A stretch of 64,000 bases of DNA from a bacterium HR40 (GTDB lineage Bacteria > Pseudomonadota > Alphaproteobacteria > Geminicoccales > Geminicoccaceae). Location: the NCBI GenBank assembly GCA_002898275.1, contig BEIQ01000001.1, positions 923,899-987,898 of the forward strand. Reading direction: 5' to 3'. Position 1 is the first letter of the stretch, and every line of letters begins with the position of its first letter. Shown one piece after another: positions 34,160 to 43,519 of this stretch. The translations under genes and the position numbers were made by a program. The notes under the pieces are model-generated. The model did no database searches, was not told the origin of the DNA, and saw only the letters and a program-made list of their open reading frames with translations.

Positions 34160-35161
34160 ATGCGGGCAAAGGGTTTGACTGGAACCCGTCGGAGTTTCCT
34201 CTTCGCTCTGCCGGCGGCGATGGCGTTCGCGCCCATCGCGCGAAGGGTGCGAGCCGCGGATTTCCGCGACTGGCTCGCCGGGCTGCGGCAGGAAGCGCTG
34301 CGAGCCGGCATCTCCGCCGCCACGTTCGAACGGGCATTCGCTGGGGTCGTGCCGCTTCCGGAGGTGATCGAACGCGATCGTCGCCAGCCGGAACGGCGGC
34401 TGAGCTTGCGCGAATACCTCGAGCGGGTGGTGACGGCCGCGCGCATCGAGACCGGACGTCGTCGGCTGCTCGAGCATCGGCCGCTGCTCGATGCGGTGGA
34501 AGCGCGCTACGGCATCCCCGCTCGCTTCATCGTCGCCCTCTGGGGGGTCGAATCGGATTACGGCCGTGTCCGCGGCCGCTTTCCGGTGATCGCCGCCCTC
34601 GCCACCCTCGCCTTCGAGGGCCGGCGAGCCAGCTTCTTTCGCCGGGAACTCCTGGCAGCACTCGCCATCCTCGAGCGCGGTGACGTGCGCCCCGAGGCGA
34701 TGTACGGCAGTTGGGCTGGCGCTATGGGCCAGCCCCAGTTCATGCCGACTACGTTCCTCGCCCACGCGGTCGATGCCGATGGTGACGGCCGCCGCGACAT
34801 CTGGGACAGCCTCGCGGACATTTTCGCTTCGATGGCCCGATATCTTTCCGCCGCCGGCTGGCGGCCCGGATGGACTTGGGGCCGGGCGGTACAGGTGACA
34901 GGGAACGTCCCCGCCAGCCAGCGCGGCCTCGACTACCGCGCCGCCCTCGCCGTCTGGCACCGGCGTGGCGTGCGGCTCAGCGATGGCGGACCGTTGCCGC
35001 AGCTGGCGGTCGAAGCCTCGCTCCTCATGCCGGAGGGGGACAGTGGACCCGCCTTCCTCGTCTACGACAACTTCCGCGCGCTGATGCGGTGGAACCGATC
35101 CACGCACTTCGCTTTCGCCGTGGGGCATCTCGCCGATGCATTGGCCGATCGCCAAGCCTAG
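34160..35161 (+). CDS. mltB: lytic murein transglycosylase (MltB/SLT_2 family)
   Basis: Cleaves peptidoglycan glycan strands to anhydro ends. The 333-residue product has a Tat-like signal (TRRSFLFALPAAMAFAP). The N-terminal helical part is RQEALRAGISAATFERAFAGV. The catalytic segment is ALWGVESDYGR with Glu131, followed by AMYGSWAGAMGQPQFMPTTFLAHAVDADGDGRRDIWDS-type family motifs. A C-terminal lobe ends NRSTHFAFAVGHLADAL. The ATG at 34160 is chosen for the signal peptide; a TTG at 34097 would add 21 residues. It heads the wall-enzyme run mltB-rlpA-dacC. Confidence 0.9.
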   Translation: MRAKGLTGTRRSFLFALPAAMAFAPIARRVRAADFRDWLAGLRQEALRAGISAATFERAFAGVVPLPEVIERDRRQPERRLSLREYLERVVTAARIETGRRRLLEHRPLLDAVEARYGIPARFIVALWGVESDYGRVRGRFPVIAALATLAFEGRRASFFRRELLAALAILERGDVRPEAMYGSWAGAMGQPQFMPTTFLAHAVDADGDGRRDIWDSLADIFASMARYLSAAGWRPGWTWGRAVQVTGNVPASQRGLDYRAALAVWHRRGVRLSDGGPLPQLAVEASLLMPEGDSGPAFLVYDNFRALMRWNRSTHFAFAVGHLADALADRQA

Positions 35162-35186
35162 CGCTGGGCTCCGTTGCAAGCGGTGG

Positions 35187-36020
35187 ATGGCGCGCGGCTT
35201 GTTCTGCGGTCTCCTGCTGCTGCTCGCCTCCTGTACGGCCGTGCGCCGCGAGCTGCCGGAGACGCCTACCCCGCAGCCTCGCGGCTGGTACAAGCTCGGC
35301 GAGCCCTACCGGATCGGCGACCGCTGGTACTATCCCGAGTACGATCCGGACTACGATCGTATCGGCCTAGCCTCTTGGTACGGGCCGGAATTCCATGGCC
35401 GCATCACCGCCAATGGCGAGCTCTTCGACCGCCGGCGGATTTCGGCCGCGCATCCGACCCTCCCGCTTCCCAGCCTGGTCGAGATCACCAATCTCGAAAA
35501 CGGCCGCAAGCTCGTCGTCCGGGTCAACGACCGCGGGCCCTTCATCGGCGAGCGGCTCATCGATCTTTCCGAAGCCGCCGCAGCGGAGCTCGGGTTTCGC
35601 GAGCGAGGCCTGGCTCGGGTGCGGGTCCGCTTTCTGAAGCTGGCCGAGGATGCCCTCGGCACGCCGCCGCAGCCGACCCGCCGCGCGGCAGCACGGGCGC
35701 TGCAAGCGGTGGCCACACGGGACATGGCGAGGACCGCTTGCGGCGATGGCACCGAAGGCTACCTCGTGCAGGTGGCGGCGGTTGGAGATCCGGACCGGGC
35801 GCGCCAGCTCGCCGAGCGCCTAGCCGGTCTCGCACCCGTGCGACTGGAACCGGCCAAAGGAGCGAGCGCGCGCCTCGTCCGGATCCAGCTCGGACCGGTG
35901 TTCGATGCGGCGGTGGCACGGCATCTCCTCGAGCGGGCGCGAGGCCTCGGCTATCGAGGGGCGTTCCTCGCTGCGGCGCCGGCCGAAGCTTGTGCGACCG
36001 CCTTCGTCGAGCGCGGGTGA
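35187..36020 (+). CDS. rlpA: RlpA lipoprotein, septal lytic transglycosylase with SPOR domain
   Basis: Outer-membrane lipoprotein that acts on naked glycan strands at the septum. The 277-residue product has the lipobox signal LFCGLLLLLASC. The double-psi beta-barrel domain shows GLASWYGPEFHGRITANGE, FDRRRISAAHPTLPLPS and VVRVNDRGPFIGERLIDLS, with the usual catalytic Glu/Asp positions. A C-terminal SPOR repeat follows (TEGYLVQVAAVGDPDRARQLAERLAG). The start is placed at 35187 so that the lipoprotein signal is N-terminal; an ATG at 35136 inside mltB is the alternative. dacC follows six bases later. Confidence 0.92.
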   Translation: MARGLFCGLLLLLASCTAVRRELPETPTPQPRGWYKLGEPYRIGDRWYYPEYDPDYDRIGLASWYGPEFHGRITANGELFDRRRISAAHPTLPLPSLVEITNLENGRKLVVRVNDRGPFIGERLIDLSEAAAAELGFRERGLARVRVRFLKLAEDALGTPPQPTRRAAARALQAVATRDMARTACGDGTEGYLVQVAAVGDPDRARQLAERLAGLAPVRLEPAKGASARLVRIQLGPVFDAAVARHLLERARGLGYRGAFLAAAPAEACATAFVERG

Positions 36021-36026
36021 GAAACC

Positions 36027-37169
36027 ATGGCCTTTGTCGCTGTCTTGTTCTCGCTGCTGCTGGTCCTGGGCGGCCTGGGGCCAGCCCCGGCGCAGGCCGT
36101 CACCTTCGATACCATGGCACGGGCGGCGATCCTCGTCGACCATCGCACCGGACAGGTGCTCTATGCCCGCAATCCCGACGAGCCCCTGCCACCCGCCTCC
36201 ATGAGCAAGCTCATGACCGCTTACCTGGTTTTCGAGCGGCTACGGGCGGGCACACTGTCGCTCGACGACGAGCTGCCGGTGAGCGAGAAGGCCTGGCGCA
36301 CCGAAGGCTCGCGCATGTTCCTGGAGGTCGGCAAGCGGGTGAAGGTGCGGGATCTCCTCCGCGGCATGATCATCCAGTCGGGCAACGACGCGTGCGTCGT
36401 ACTGGCCGAGGGGCTTGCCGGCAGCGAGGAGGCCTTCGCCGCCATGATGAACGACAAAGCGCGCGAGCTCGGGCTCACCCAGAGCCACTTCGCCAACGCG
36501 ACCGGCCTCCCCGATCCGCGGCACTACATGAGTGTCCGCGACCTCGCCATTCTGGCCTCCGCCATCATCCGCGACTTCCCCGAATACTACCGCATCTATT
36601 CGGAGCGCGAATTCACTTGGAACGGCATTCGCCAGTACAACCGCAATCCCCTGCTGCAGCGTGGCGTGCCGGGGGTCGACGGCATGAAAACCGGCTATAC
36701 GGCAGAGGCCGGCTACGGGCTCGTGGCCTCGGCCGAGCGCAACGGTCGGCGGCTCGTGCTCGTCATCAGCGGACTCGAAGGTGCCCGCCAGCGCGCGAGC
36801 GAGGCCGAGCGCCTGCTCGAGTTCGGCTTCCGCGAGTTCCAGGAGTACCGGTTGTTCGAGGCCGGGGAGACGGTGGTCGAGGCCGATGTGTGGTTGGGCG
36901 AGGTGGCAAAAGTGCCGCTCGTCGGCCAGCAGCTCATCGCCGTCACTCTCACCCGGGAAGCGCGCAAAGACCTGGTCGTCAAGGCTCGCTACGACAATCC
37001 CGTGGCGGCTCCGATCGCTGCCGGCACGCCGCTTGGCGAGCTCGTGGTGACCGCCCCCGGTATGGAGCGCTACAGTGTGCCCTTGATCGCCGGCCGCGAC
37101 ATCGCCTCGGCCGGGGTCCTCGGGCGCATTTCCGGAATCCTCCGTTATGTCCTGTTCGGAAACGGATGA
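36027..37169 (+). CDS. dacC: D-alanyl-D-alanine carboxypeptidase (PBP5/6 type)
   Basis: Removes the terminal D-Ala from peptidoglycan pentapeptides, limiting cross-linking. The 380-residue precursor has a signal peptide ending PAQA. The penicillin-binding motifs are all present: SMSK (Ser58, Lys61), SGN in IIQSGNDACVVLAEGLAGS, and KTG in GMKTGYTAEAGYGLVAS. A C-terminal beta-rich PBP5 domain (PLVGQQLIAVTLTREARKDL) is followed by an amphipathic end suited to membrane association. The stop lies 23 bases inside tmk, a tight overlap seen in many alphaproteobacteria. Confidence 0.94.
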   Translation: MAFVAVLFSLLLVLGGLGPAPAQAVTFDTMARAAILVDHRTGQVLYARNPDEPLPPASMSKLMTAYLVFERLRAGTLSLDDELPVSEKAWRTEGSRMFLEVGKRVKVRDLLRGMIIQSGNDACVVLAEGLAGSEEAFAAMMNDKARELGLTQSHFANATGLPDPRHYMSVRDLAILASAIIRDFPEYYRIYSEREFTWNGIRQYNRNPLLQRGVPGVDGMKTGYTAEAGYGLVASAERNGRRLVLVISGLEGARQRASEAERLLEFGFREFQEYRLFEAGETVVEADVWLGEVAKVPLVGQQLIAVTLTREARKDLVVKARYDNPVAAPIAAGTPLGELVVTAPGMERYSVPLIAGRDIASAGVLGRISGILRYVLFGNG

Positions 37170-37815
37170 AGGCGGGCGACGGCGGGCGCCCTTTTTGACC
37201 TTCGAGGGTGGCGAGGGGGTCGGCAAGTCCACCCAGCTGCGCCTGCTCGCCCGTCGTCTCCGCAGCCTCGGCATCGACCCGCTCGAGACCCGCGAGCCCG
37301 GTGGCTCCCCGGCCGCGGAAGCCGTGCGCCGGTTGCTGCTCGCCGGTGCGCCCGATCACTGGCTGCCGCTGTCGGAGCTCTATCTCGTGCTGGCGGCGCG
37401 GGCGGACCATGTGGCGCGGGTGGTGGCGCCAGCGCGCGCTGCCGGACGCTGGGTGCTGTGCGATCGCTACGTCGATTCCACGCGCGTCTATCAAGGCCTC
37501 GCCGGCGGGCTCGGGCTCGATCTCGTGGAGCGATTGCAACGACCGGCGGTGGCCGGCGAGTGGCCGGATCTCACGATCCTCCTCGATCTGCCCGTCGAGG
37601 AAGGTCTCGCTCGCCGCAGCCGCGCGGGACCCGGCAGTCGCTTCGAGGACAAGGATCCGGACTTCCACGCCCAGGTGCGGCAGGGCTTTCTCCATCTCGC
37701 TGCGCTCGAGCCGCAGCGTTTTGCCGTGATCCCGGCATCGGAGCCACCCGAGACGGTGGCCGAACGGATATGGCACGCGGTGCGTGACCGCTTTGCCCGC
37801 GAGTTGGCGCCGTGA
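37147..37815 (+). CDS. tmk: dTMP kinase
   Basis: Phosphorylates dTMP to dTDP for DNA synthesis. The 222-residue protein has the P-loop FEGGEGVGKSTQ, the TREPGGSPAAEAVR motif with the DR(Y/H) region CDRYVDSTRVYQG, and a lid segment RSRAGPGSRFEDKDPDFHAQV. The start ATG lies within the end of dacC, and the stop overlaps the GTG of holB. Linkage of tmk and holB is the classic bacterial arrangement and supports both calls. Confidence 0.95.
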   Translation: MSCSETDEGGRRRAPFLTFEGGEGVGKSTQLRLLARRLRSLGIDPLETREPGGSPAAEAVRRLLLAGAPDHWLPLSELYLVLAARADHVARVVAPARAAGRWVLCDRYVDSTRVYQGLAGGLGLDLVERLQRPAVAGEWPDLTILLDLPVEEGLARRSRAGPGSRFEDKDPDFHAQVRQGFLHLAALEPQRFAVIPASEPPETVAERIWHAVRDRFARELAP

Positions 37816-38867
37816 CTGTCGCCCTGCCGCCACCGCGCGCCCAGGCGCTGCTCGTCGGGCATGGACAGGCGGCCGAACGCTTCCGCCGCGCCTTGGCGGC
37901 TGGCGCCTTGCATCCCGCGTGGATGATCAGCGGACCGCGGGGAATCGGCAAGGCGACCCTCGCCTGGCATTTGGCCCGCGAGCTGCTGGCCGATCCCGCG
38001 ACCGCGCCGAACGCGGTGCACGATCCCACCTCGCCCCTCTTCCGCCGCGCGATGAGCGGATCGCACCCCGATCTCTTCGTGCTCGAGGCGGAACAAGGTC
38101 GCGGCGGACGGACGGTGGAGCTCGCCGTGGAGCGGGTCTCGGAAGTGGTGGAACGCCTCCACGGCACCGCCTACGGATCCCGCCGGGTGGTGGTGATCGA
38201 CCCAGCGGACGCGCTCAATCGCAACGCTGCCAATGCGCTCCTCAAGCTGCTCGAGGAGCCACCGGCGCATACCGTGTTCCTGCTCGTGGTCCATCGCCCG
38301 GCGGCGGTGCCGGCAACCCTTGCCTCGCGCTGTGTGCGGCTATCCCTCGCCCCCCTCGCCGAGCCGGAGATGCGACAGCTGTTCACGGCCCTGCTCGGCG
38401 AGCTGACGGAACGCGAGCGGGAGCGTTTGGTCGAGCTGTGCGAGGGCCGCCCAGGTCAGTTGCCGTTGTGGCTCGATGGCCGCGCCCTCGCGCTTTACGA
38501 ACAGCTGCTGGCCTGGCTCGAGGCGCGAGCGCCGGCGTCCCAGCTCGCCCCGCTCGTCGCCGCCTTCGAGGGCCACGCACGCGACCTCGGGATCGAGGCC
38601 ACCTGTGCGGTTCTCGCGCTTCTCCTGCGCCGCATGGTGCATGCCGTCCTCGGCACGCCCTCGCGGGCGACGCTGGTTCCCCGCGAGACTGTGCGACTCG
38701 GGGAATTGGCCCGCCGCACCCCGCTTGAAGGCCTCGCCCGGCTGTGGGAGAAGCTCACCGCCCTGCCGCGGCGGATCGAGGATCACTATCTCGATCCTGC
38801 CCAGGTTTTCATTGTCGCCCTCGATGAGCTCGCCCGGACGTTGGTCGCTCCGGGAGAGCCATCCTGA
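37812..38867 (+). CDS. holB: DNA polymerase III subunit delta prime
   Basis: Clamp-loader subunit that helps load the beta clamp. The 351-residue product begins at a GTG overlapping the tmk stop. It shows the modified Walker A SGPRGIGKATLAWHLA, SGSHPDLFVLEAEQG, and the strongly conserved NRNAANALLKLLEEPPAHT followed by SRCVRLSLAPL (sensor 1 and arginine region). The zinc-binding cysteines found in gammaproteobacterial HolB are absent, as usual for alphaproteobacterial versions. metG follows 20 bases downstream. Confidence 0.93.
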   Translation: MTVALPPPRAQALLVGHGQAAERFRRALAAGALHPAWMISGPRGIGKATLAWHLARELLADPATAPNAVHDPTSPLFRRAMSGSHPDLFVLEAEQGRGGRTVELAVERVSEVVERLHGTAYGSRRVVVIDPADALNRNAANALLKLLEEPPAHTVFLLVVHRPAAVPATLASRCVRLSLAPLAEPEMRQLFTALLGELTERERERLVELCEGRPGQLPLWLDGRALALYEQLLAWLEARAPASQLAPLVAAFEGHARDLGIEATCAVLALLLRRMVHAVLGTPSRATLVPRETVRLGELARRTPLEGLARLWEKLTALPRRIEDHYLDPAQVFIVALDELARTLVAPGEPS

Positions 38868-38887
38868 TCGCCCGCGTGGAGTCTCGC

Positions 38888-40423
38888 ATGTCGGCGCCCG
38901 ACGCCTTCTACGTCACGACCCCGATCTATTACGTGAACGATTCGCCCCATATCGGTCACGCCTACACTTCGCTCGCCTGCGATGCCATCGCGCGCTTCGC
39001 CCGCCTCGATGGCAGGCGGGTGCGCTTCCTCACCGGCACCGACGAGCACGGCCAGAAGGTGGAGAAGGCCGCCCGCGCCGCCGGCATGGAACCCCAGGCC
39101 TTCACCGATCTCGTCTCGCAGCGCTTTCGCGGGCTGGCGACCCTGCTCGACCTGACGCCGGACGATTTCATCCGCACCACCGAAGAACGCCATCGCCGGG
39201 GAGTGCAGGCCTTCTGGCAGAAGCTCGTGGAAGCTGGCGCCATCTATCTTGGCCGCTACGCCGGCTGGTACTCGGTGCGGGACGAGGCCTATTATGCCGA
39301 ATCCGAACTCGTCGATGGCCGCGCCCCAACTGGCGCACCGGTCGAGTGGGTGGAGGAGCCGAGCTATTTCTTTCGCCTCTCGGCCTGGCAGGAACGGCTC
39401 CTCGCCTTCTACGCCGCCCATCCGGACTTCGTTCTGCCCCAGAGCCGCTACAACGAAGTGGTGAGTTTCGTGCGGGGCGGTCTCACGGACCTTTCCGTAT
39501 CCCGCACGACCTTCCGCTGGGGGATTCCCGTTCCGGGCGATCCCGATCACGTCGTCTATGTGTGGCTGGATGCGCTCACCAACTACATCACCGCGCTCGG
39601 CTACCCCGACACCGACAACGAGCTCTTTCGCACGTTCTGGCCGGCCGACCTGCACGTCATCGGCAAGGACATCCTGCGCTTCCACGCCGTCTACTGGCCA
39701 GCCTTTCTGATGGCGGCCGGGCTCGAACCGCCCAAGCGCGTCTTCGCCCACGGCTGGTGGACCAACGAGGGCCAGAAGATCTCCAAATCCCTCGGCAATG
39801 TCATCGATCCGGTCGAGCTGGTCGGGCGCTACGGCCTCGATCAGACCCGCTATTTCCTCTTGCGCGAGGTACCCTTCGGCCAGGACGGGGACTTCCGCCA
39901 CGAGGCGATGGTGCGCCGGATCAACCATGACCTGGCCAACGACTATGGCAATTTGGCGCAGCGGGTGCTGTCGCTCATCGCGCGTCACTGCGAGGGCCGG
40001 ATGCCGGAGCCGGAAGGTCTTTGCAGCGACGACGAGGCGCTCCTCGCCCTCGCCTACGCACTCCTGCCGCGCACCCGGGCCGCCATGCGCGAGCAGGCGC
40101 TGCATCGTGCCCTCGAGGCGATCTTCGAGGTGATCGGCGAGGCCAACCGCTACGTCGACACGATGGCGCCATGGGTGCTGCGCAAGACCGACCCGACACG
40201 GATGCGCACGGTCCTCTGGACCCTGGCCGAGACCCTCCGCCACATCGCCACCCTCACCCAGCCTTTCGTGCCACGGGCTTCGGCCCGACTCCTCGACCAG
40301 CTCGGGGTGCCGCCCCAGCGCCGCGATTTCGCCGCCCTCGGACCCGACGGCACGCCGGTCGTTCCCGGAACGCCGCTGCCGCCGCCGGAACCCATTTTTC
40401 CGCGCTGGCAGGAGACGCCCTGA
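38888..40423 (+). CDS. metG: methionine-tRNA ligase
   Basis: Charges tRNA-Met. The 511-residue class I synthetase has the HIGH motif in IYYVNDSPHIGHAYTS and the KMSKS loop as NEGQKISKSLGN (Lys297 in KISKS). The connective domain lacks the four-cysteine zinc knuckle, marking the shorter alphaproteobacterial form. The C-terminal helical anticodon domain carries ANRYVDTMAPWVLRK. The ATG at 38888 is preferred because GGAG lies seven bases upstream; a GTG 12 bases earlier is in frame. It is followed by tatD after three bases, a conserved pairing. Confidence 0.96.
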   Translation: MSAPDAFYVTTPIYYVNDSPHIGHAYTSLACDAIARFARLDGRRVRFLTGTDEHGQKVEKAARAAGMEPQAFTDLVSQRFRGLATLLDLTPDDFIRTTEERHRRGVQAFWQKLVEAGAIYLGRYAGWYSVRDEAYYAESELVDGRAPTGAPVEWVEEPSYFFRLSAWQERLLAFYAAHPDFVLPQSRYNEVVSFVRGGLTDLSVSRTTFRWGIPVPGDPDHVVYVWLDALTNYITALGYPDTDNELFRTFWPADLHVIGKDILRFHAVYWPAFLMAAGLEPPKRVFAHGWWTNEGQKISKSLGNVIDPVELVGRYGLDQTRYFLLREVPFGQDGDFRHEAMVRRINHDLANDYGNLAQRVLSLIARHCEGRMPEPEGLCSDDEALLALAYALLPRTRAAMREQALHRALEAIFEVIGEANRYVDTMAPWVLRKTDPTRMRTVLWTLAETLRHIATLTQPFVPRASARLLDQLGVPPQRRDFAALGPDGTPVVPGTPLPPPEPIFPRWQETP

Positions 40424-40426
40424 CGC

Positions 40427-41218
40427 ATGTTCGTCGACAGCCACTGCCACCTCGATTTCCCGGGCCTTCGCGAACGCGTCGAGGAGGTGGTCGCGCGAGC
40501 ACGGGCCGTCGGTGTGGAGCGGATCGTCACCATCGCCACTCGGCGAAGCGCCTGGGAAGAGGCCATCGCCTTGTGCGAACGATTCCCCGAGGTGTTCTGC
40601 GCCCTGGGCGTCCATCCCCATCAGGCCGCGTCCGAGGGCCTCGAGGATGTCGAGCCGCTTTGCGCCGCCTGTCGGCATCCCAAGGTCGTGGCGGTGGGGG
40701 AAGCCGGTCTCGACTATCACTACGATCGGGCGCCCCGCGAGCGGCAGCTGGCGAACTTCCGTGCACACATCGAGGCCGCTCGACAGACCGGCCTGCCGCT
40801 CGTCGTGCACACCCGCAATGCCGACGAGGATACGGCAGAGCTGCTCGAGGAGGAGATGGAACGGGGCCATTTCACCGGGGTCATCCATTGCTTCAGCTCG
40901 AGCCGCGCGCTCGCGACACGTGCCCTCGCCATCGGCTTCTTCTTTGGCATCGGCGGGATCCTGACCTTCCGTCGCAGCGACGAGCTCCGCCGCATCGTCG
41001 CCGAACTGCCGACCGATCGGTTGCTGCTCGAGACCGATGCCCCCTACCTCGCCCCCGAGCCCTGCCGCGGCCGCACCAACGAGCCGGCCCTTCTCGTGCA
41101 CACCGCCGGCATGCTGGCACGCCTCAAGGGAGTGGCCGTCGAGGAGGTGGGACGCATCACCACCGCCGCCTTCGATCGTCTGTTCTGGAAAGCGCGAGTG
41201 CAACGGTGCGGGTCATAG
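40427..41218 (+). CDS. tatD: TatD family hydrolase
   Basis: Metal-dependent deoxyribonuclease or deacylase of the TIM-barrel amidohydrolase type (YcfH group). The 263-residue protein has FVDSHCHLDFPG, CALGVHPHQAA, VAVGEAGLDYHYDRAPRERQ, GVIHCFSSS and LLLETDAPYLAPEPCRGRTNEP, which include the metal ligands. It lies three bases after metG and overlaps the next gene by 13 bases. The metG-tatD-metallohydrolase order is common in alphaproteobacteria. Confidence 0.94.
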   Translation: MFVDSHCHLDFPGLRERVEEVVARARAVGVERIVTIATRRSAWEEAIALCERFPEVFCALGVHPHQAASEGLEDVEPLCAACRHPKVVAVGEAGLDYHYDRAPRERQLANFRAHIEAARQTGLPLVVHTRNADEDTAELLEEEMERGHFTGVIHCFSSSRALATRALAIGFFFGIGGILTFRRSDELRRIVAELPTDRLLLETDAPYLAPEPCRGRTNEPALLVHTAGMLARLKGVAVEEVGRITTAAFDRLFWKARVQRCGS

Positions 41219-41994
41219 TGCTCGGCTGCGGGACCTCGGCTGGCGTGCCGCAAATCGGGTGCGACTGTGCGGTGTGCCGGTCGTCCGATCCGCGCAACCA
41301 TCGGCGTCGCTGCGCCCTCTACATCGAGGTCCTTGGTCAGAGGATCCTCGTCGATACCGGCCCCGACCTGCGCATGCAGTGTCTCGATGCCGGCATCGCC
41401 GCCATCGACGCCCTCATCTATACGCACGGTCACGCCGACCATCTGCACGGCATCGACGATCTCAGGCAGATCAACAATCTCATCGGCCGGCCCATTCCCA
41501 CTTACGCCCATCCGGAGGTGTTCGCCAGGATCCGCGAACGCTTCGGTTATGTTTTCGAGGGCGGGCGCAGCGAGTTCGGCTTTTGGCGGCCGGAGCTCGA
41601 GGCGCACGAGGTGGGCGAGGGGCCGTTCGCGATCGGTCCGGTTCCCTGCCTGCTCTTCCGCCAGAAGCATGGCCGCGGCTCGAGCTTCGGCTTGCGCATT
41701 GGCGGCTTCGCCTACTCCACCGATACCGATGGCCTCGCCCCGGAGGTCATGGCGCAGCTGCGAGACCTCGAGGTGTGGATCGTCGATGCCCTGCGCGAAC
41801 GGCCGCACCCCAGCCACGCCCACCTCGCCCTCACCCTTTCCTGGATCCGCGAACTGGAGCCGCGGCGCGCGTACCTGACCCACATGAACCATGAAGTCGA
41901 TTACGCGAGCTGGCTCGCCAAACTGCCCGCCAACGTCGAGCCGGCCTACGACGGACTGGTGATCGAGCTTCCCGATCCGGAGCCCTCGGCATGA
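41206..41994 (+). CDS. MBL-fold metallohydrolase (PhnP-like)
   Basis: Beta-lactamase-fold phosphodiesterase-type hydrolase, 262 residues. The N-terminal VIVLGCGTSAGVPQIGCDCAVCRSS includes a cysteine cluster that in PhnP binds a structural zinc. The di-metal site is THGHADHLHGIDDLR, with further ligands in FRQKHGRGSSFGLRI, YSTDTDGL and LTHMNHEVDY. The GTG start lies inside tatD. PhnP cleaves cyclic ribose phosphates in phosphonate use; no phn genes are here, so its role in this conserved tatD neighbourhood is unclear. Confidence 0.9.
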   Translation: MRVIVLGCGTSAGVPQIGCDCAVCRSSDPRNHRRRCALYIEVLGQRILVDTGPDLRMQCLDAGIAAIDALIYTHGHADHLHGIDDLRQINNLIGRPIPTYAHPEVFARIRERFGYVFEGGRSEFGFWRPELEAHEVGEGPFAIGPVPCLLFRQKHGRGSSFGLRIGGFAYSTDTDGLAPEVMAQLRDLEVWIVDALRERPHPSHAHLALTLSWIRELEPRRAYLTHMNHEVDYASWLAKLPANVEPAYDGLVIELPDPEPSA

Positions 41995-42611
41995 GCGCCG
42001 GCAGGCTCGAGCGCGATGGCTATTACGAGGTGCCAGCGGGCAAGATCGCAGCCGTGGTGACCTCGCTCGAGATGCACGAACCGCCCGCCGCAGAAGCACC
42101 CCCCGCGCCCGAGGGGGTGGCGTTGGTGCGTGTCATGGCACCCGACGTCGACTGGTATCTTTCCCTGTTTCGGGCAATCGGCACGCCCTGGCTGTGGTTT
42201 TCCCGCCTGCGCCTCGGGCGAAACGAGCTTTCGGCCATCCTCGCCGATCCGCGCATCGAGGTCTGGGCAGTCCGACACCGAGCCACCGACATCGGTCTCG
42301 TCGAGCTCGACTTCCGCGATTCCCCCCATGTCGAGCTGTCGTTCTTCGGCTTCCGACCCGAGTGGACCGGCCGCGGCCTCGGGCGCTTTGCCATGGCCCA
42401 CGCCATTTCCCGGGCATTCGGGAATGGCGGCCGTCGCCTTTGGGTGCATACGTGCACCCTCGACCATCCGGCAGCCTTGCGTTTCTATCTGCGCTGCGGT
42501 TTCCGCGCTTTCGCCCGCTCGGTCGAGATCGCCGACGATCCACGACTGACGGGCCTTCTTCCCCGCGATGCCGCGCCCGACGTGCCCCTCGTCGACGGCG
42601 TCGGGCGTTAG
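41991..42611 (+). CDS. GNAT family N-acetyltransferase
   Basis: Acetyl-CoA dependent acyltransferase, 206 residues. The GNAT core is at the C-terminal half: IGLVELDFRDSPHVELSFFGFRPEWTGRGLGRFAMAHAI contains the R/QxxGxG/A CoA motif as RGLGRF, and LWVHTCTLDHPAALRFYLRCGFRAF is the B motif. The substrate is unknown. The ATGA overlap with the metallohydrolase gene makes it the last gene of the metG run. It ends convergently on the diguanylate cyclase gene, with the two stop codons overlapping by a few bases. Confidence 0.87.
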   Translation: MSAGRLERDGYYEVPAGKIAAVVTSLEMHEPPAAEAPPAPEGVALVRVMAPDVDWYLSLFRAIGTPWLWFSRLRLGRNELSAILADPRIEVWAVRHRATDIGLVELDFRDSPHVELSFFGFRPEWTGRGLGRFAMAHAISRAFGNGGRRLWVHTCTLDHPAALRFYLRCGFRAFARSVEIADDPRLTGLLPRDAAPDVPLVDGVGR

Positions 42612-43510
42612 GCCGCAGGAGACGGCCTCGCTGGCGGCGGGAAGATCTGGTCGCGACCAGCTTCCTTCGCTGCGTAGAGCATGCGGTCGGCGGTGGTCAG
42701 CAGCCGATCGAGATCGACCTCGTCCCCGCGCAGCGCCGCAAGGCCGATGCTGACGGTCAGGCCGAAATCGGCCTGTCGCCTGAGCCTCTCCCGCAGTCGC
42801 TCGGCGTAGCGCCTGGCCCCTTCGAGATCGGTGAGGGGCATGAGGACGGCGAATTCATCGCCGCCGAGGCGGGCGACGAGCTCGCTGGCGCGTGCCTCGC
42901 TGCGCAATGCCGTGGCCACCTCGCGCAGGGCTGCATCGCCGGCGGCATGGCCGTAGCGGTCGTTGACCGTCTTGAAACGGTCGATGTCGCAGAGTGCGAG
43001 GGCAAGGGAATGACCGTAGCGCCGGGCGAGCGCGACGAAGGTCGCACCCCGCTCGAAAAAGGCTCGGCGATTGAGGAGCCCGGTGAGATCGTCGGTATCG
43101 GCGAGACGCCGCAAGCGCAGCTCGACATGCCGCCAACGGTGCAGCTGCTCGTACAACTCGGCCCGCGCCCGCACCCATTCGCCCGCGGCACGGGCAAGCC
43201 ACAGGGCCGGCATGCCACTTCCGACCGCCGCGGCGACCGCCGCGGTGGCGGCGATGGCGAGGCGCTCGTCCGTCTGCCGGGTGAGCGACCAGGCGAGCAG
43301 GCCGGCGACGAGGGCAGCTGCGCCTGCCACCACCAGCGCCGCGCCGAGCCGCGCGGCGCTGTTCACGAGCTTGAGCCACAGGGCCAACATCGACGGCAGC
43401 GGCGGCAAGCGAACCGGTTCGAGATGCCGCTCCGGTGCTCCCTCGTCGATCCCGCTGCCGCACGCCGCCACAGTCGCATCCCTGCTGCGGGCGGCCGCTG
43501 CCGCCCGCAT
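42608..43510 (-). CDS. membrane diguanylate cyclase (GGDEF)
   Basis: Makes the second messenger cyclic di-GMP from GTP. The 300-residue protein has two membrane helices (about residues 52-73 and 84-105). A short helical linker with ELYEQLHRWRHVELRLRRLADTDDLTGLLNRRAFF leads to the GGDEF domain. The catalytic motif is LGGDEF (Gly216-Phe220). The usual RxxD inhibitory site five residues upstream is replaced by ASELVARLG, so feedback inhibition may be absent. There is no EAL domain. It starts nine bases after the binding-protein gene and is likely co-transcribed with it. Confidence 0.9.
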   Translation of the reverse strand: MRAAAAARSRDATVAACGSGIDEGAPERHLEPVRLPPLPSMLALWLKLVNSAARLGAALVVAGAAALVAGLLAWSLTRQTDERLAIAATAAVAAAVGSGMPALWLARAAGEWVRARAELYEQLHRWRHVELRLRRLADTDDLTGLLNRRAFFERGATFVALARRYGHSLALALCDIDRFKTVNDRYGHAAGDAALREVATALRSEARASELVARLGGDEFAVLMPLTDLEGARRYAERLRERLRRQADFGLTVSIGLAALRGDEVDLDRLLTTADRMLYAAKEAGRDQIFPPPARPSPAA

Positions 43511-43519
43511 CCTGTTCGA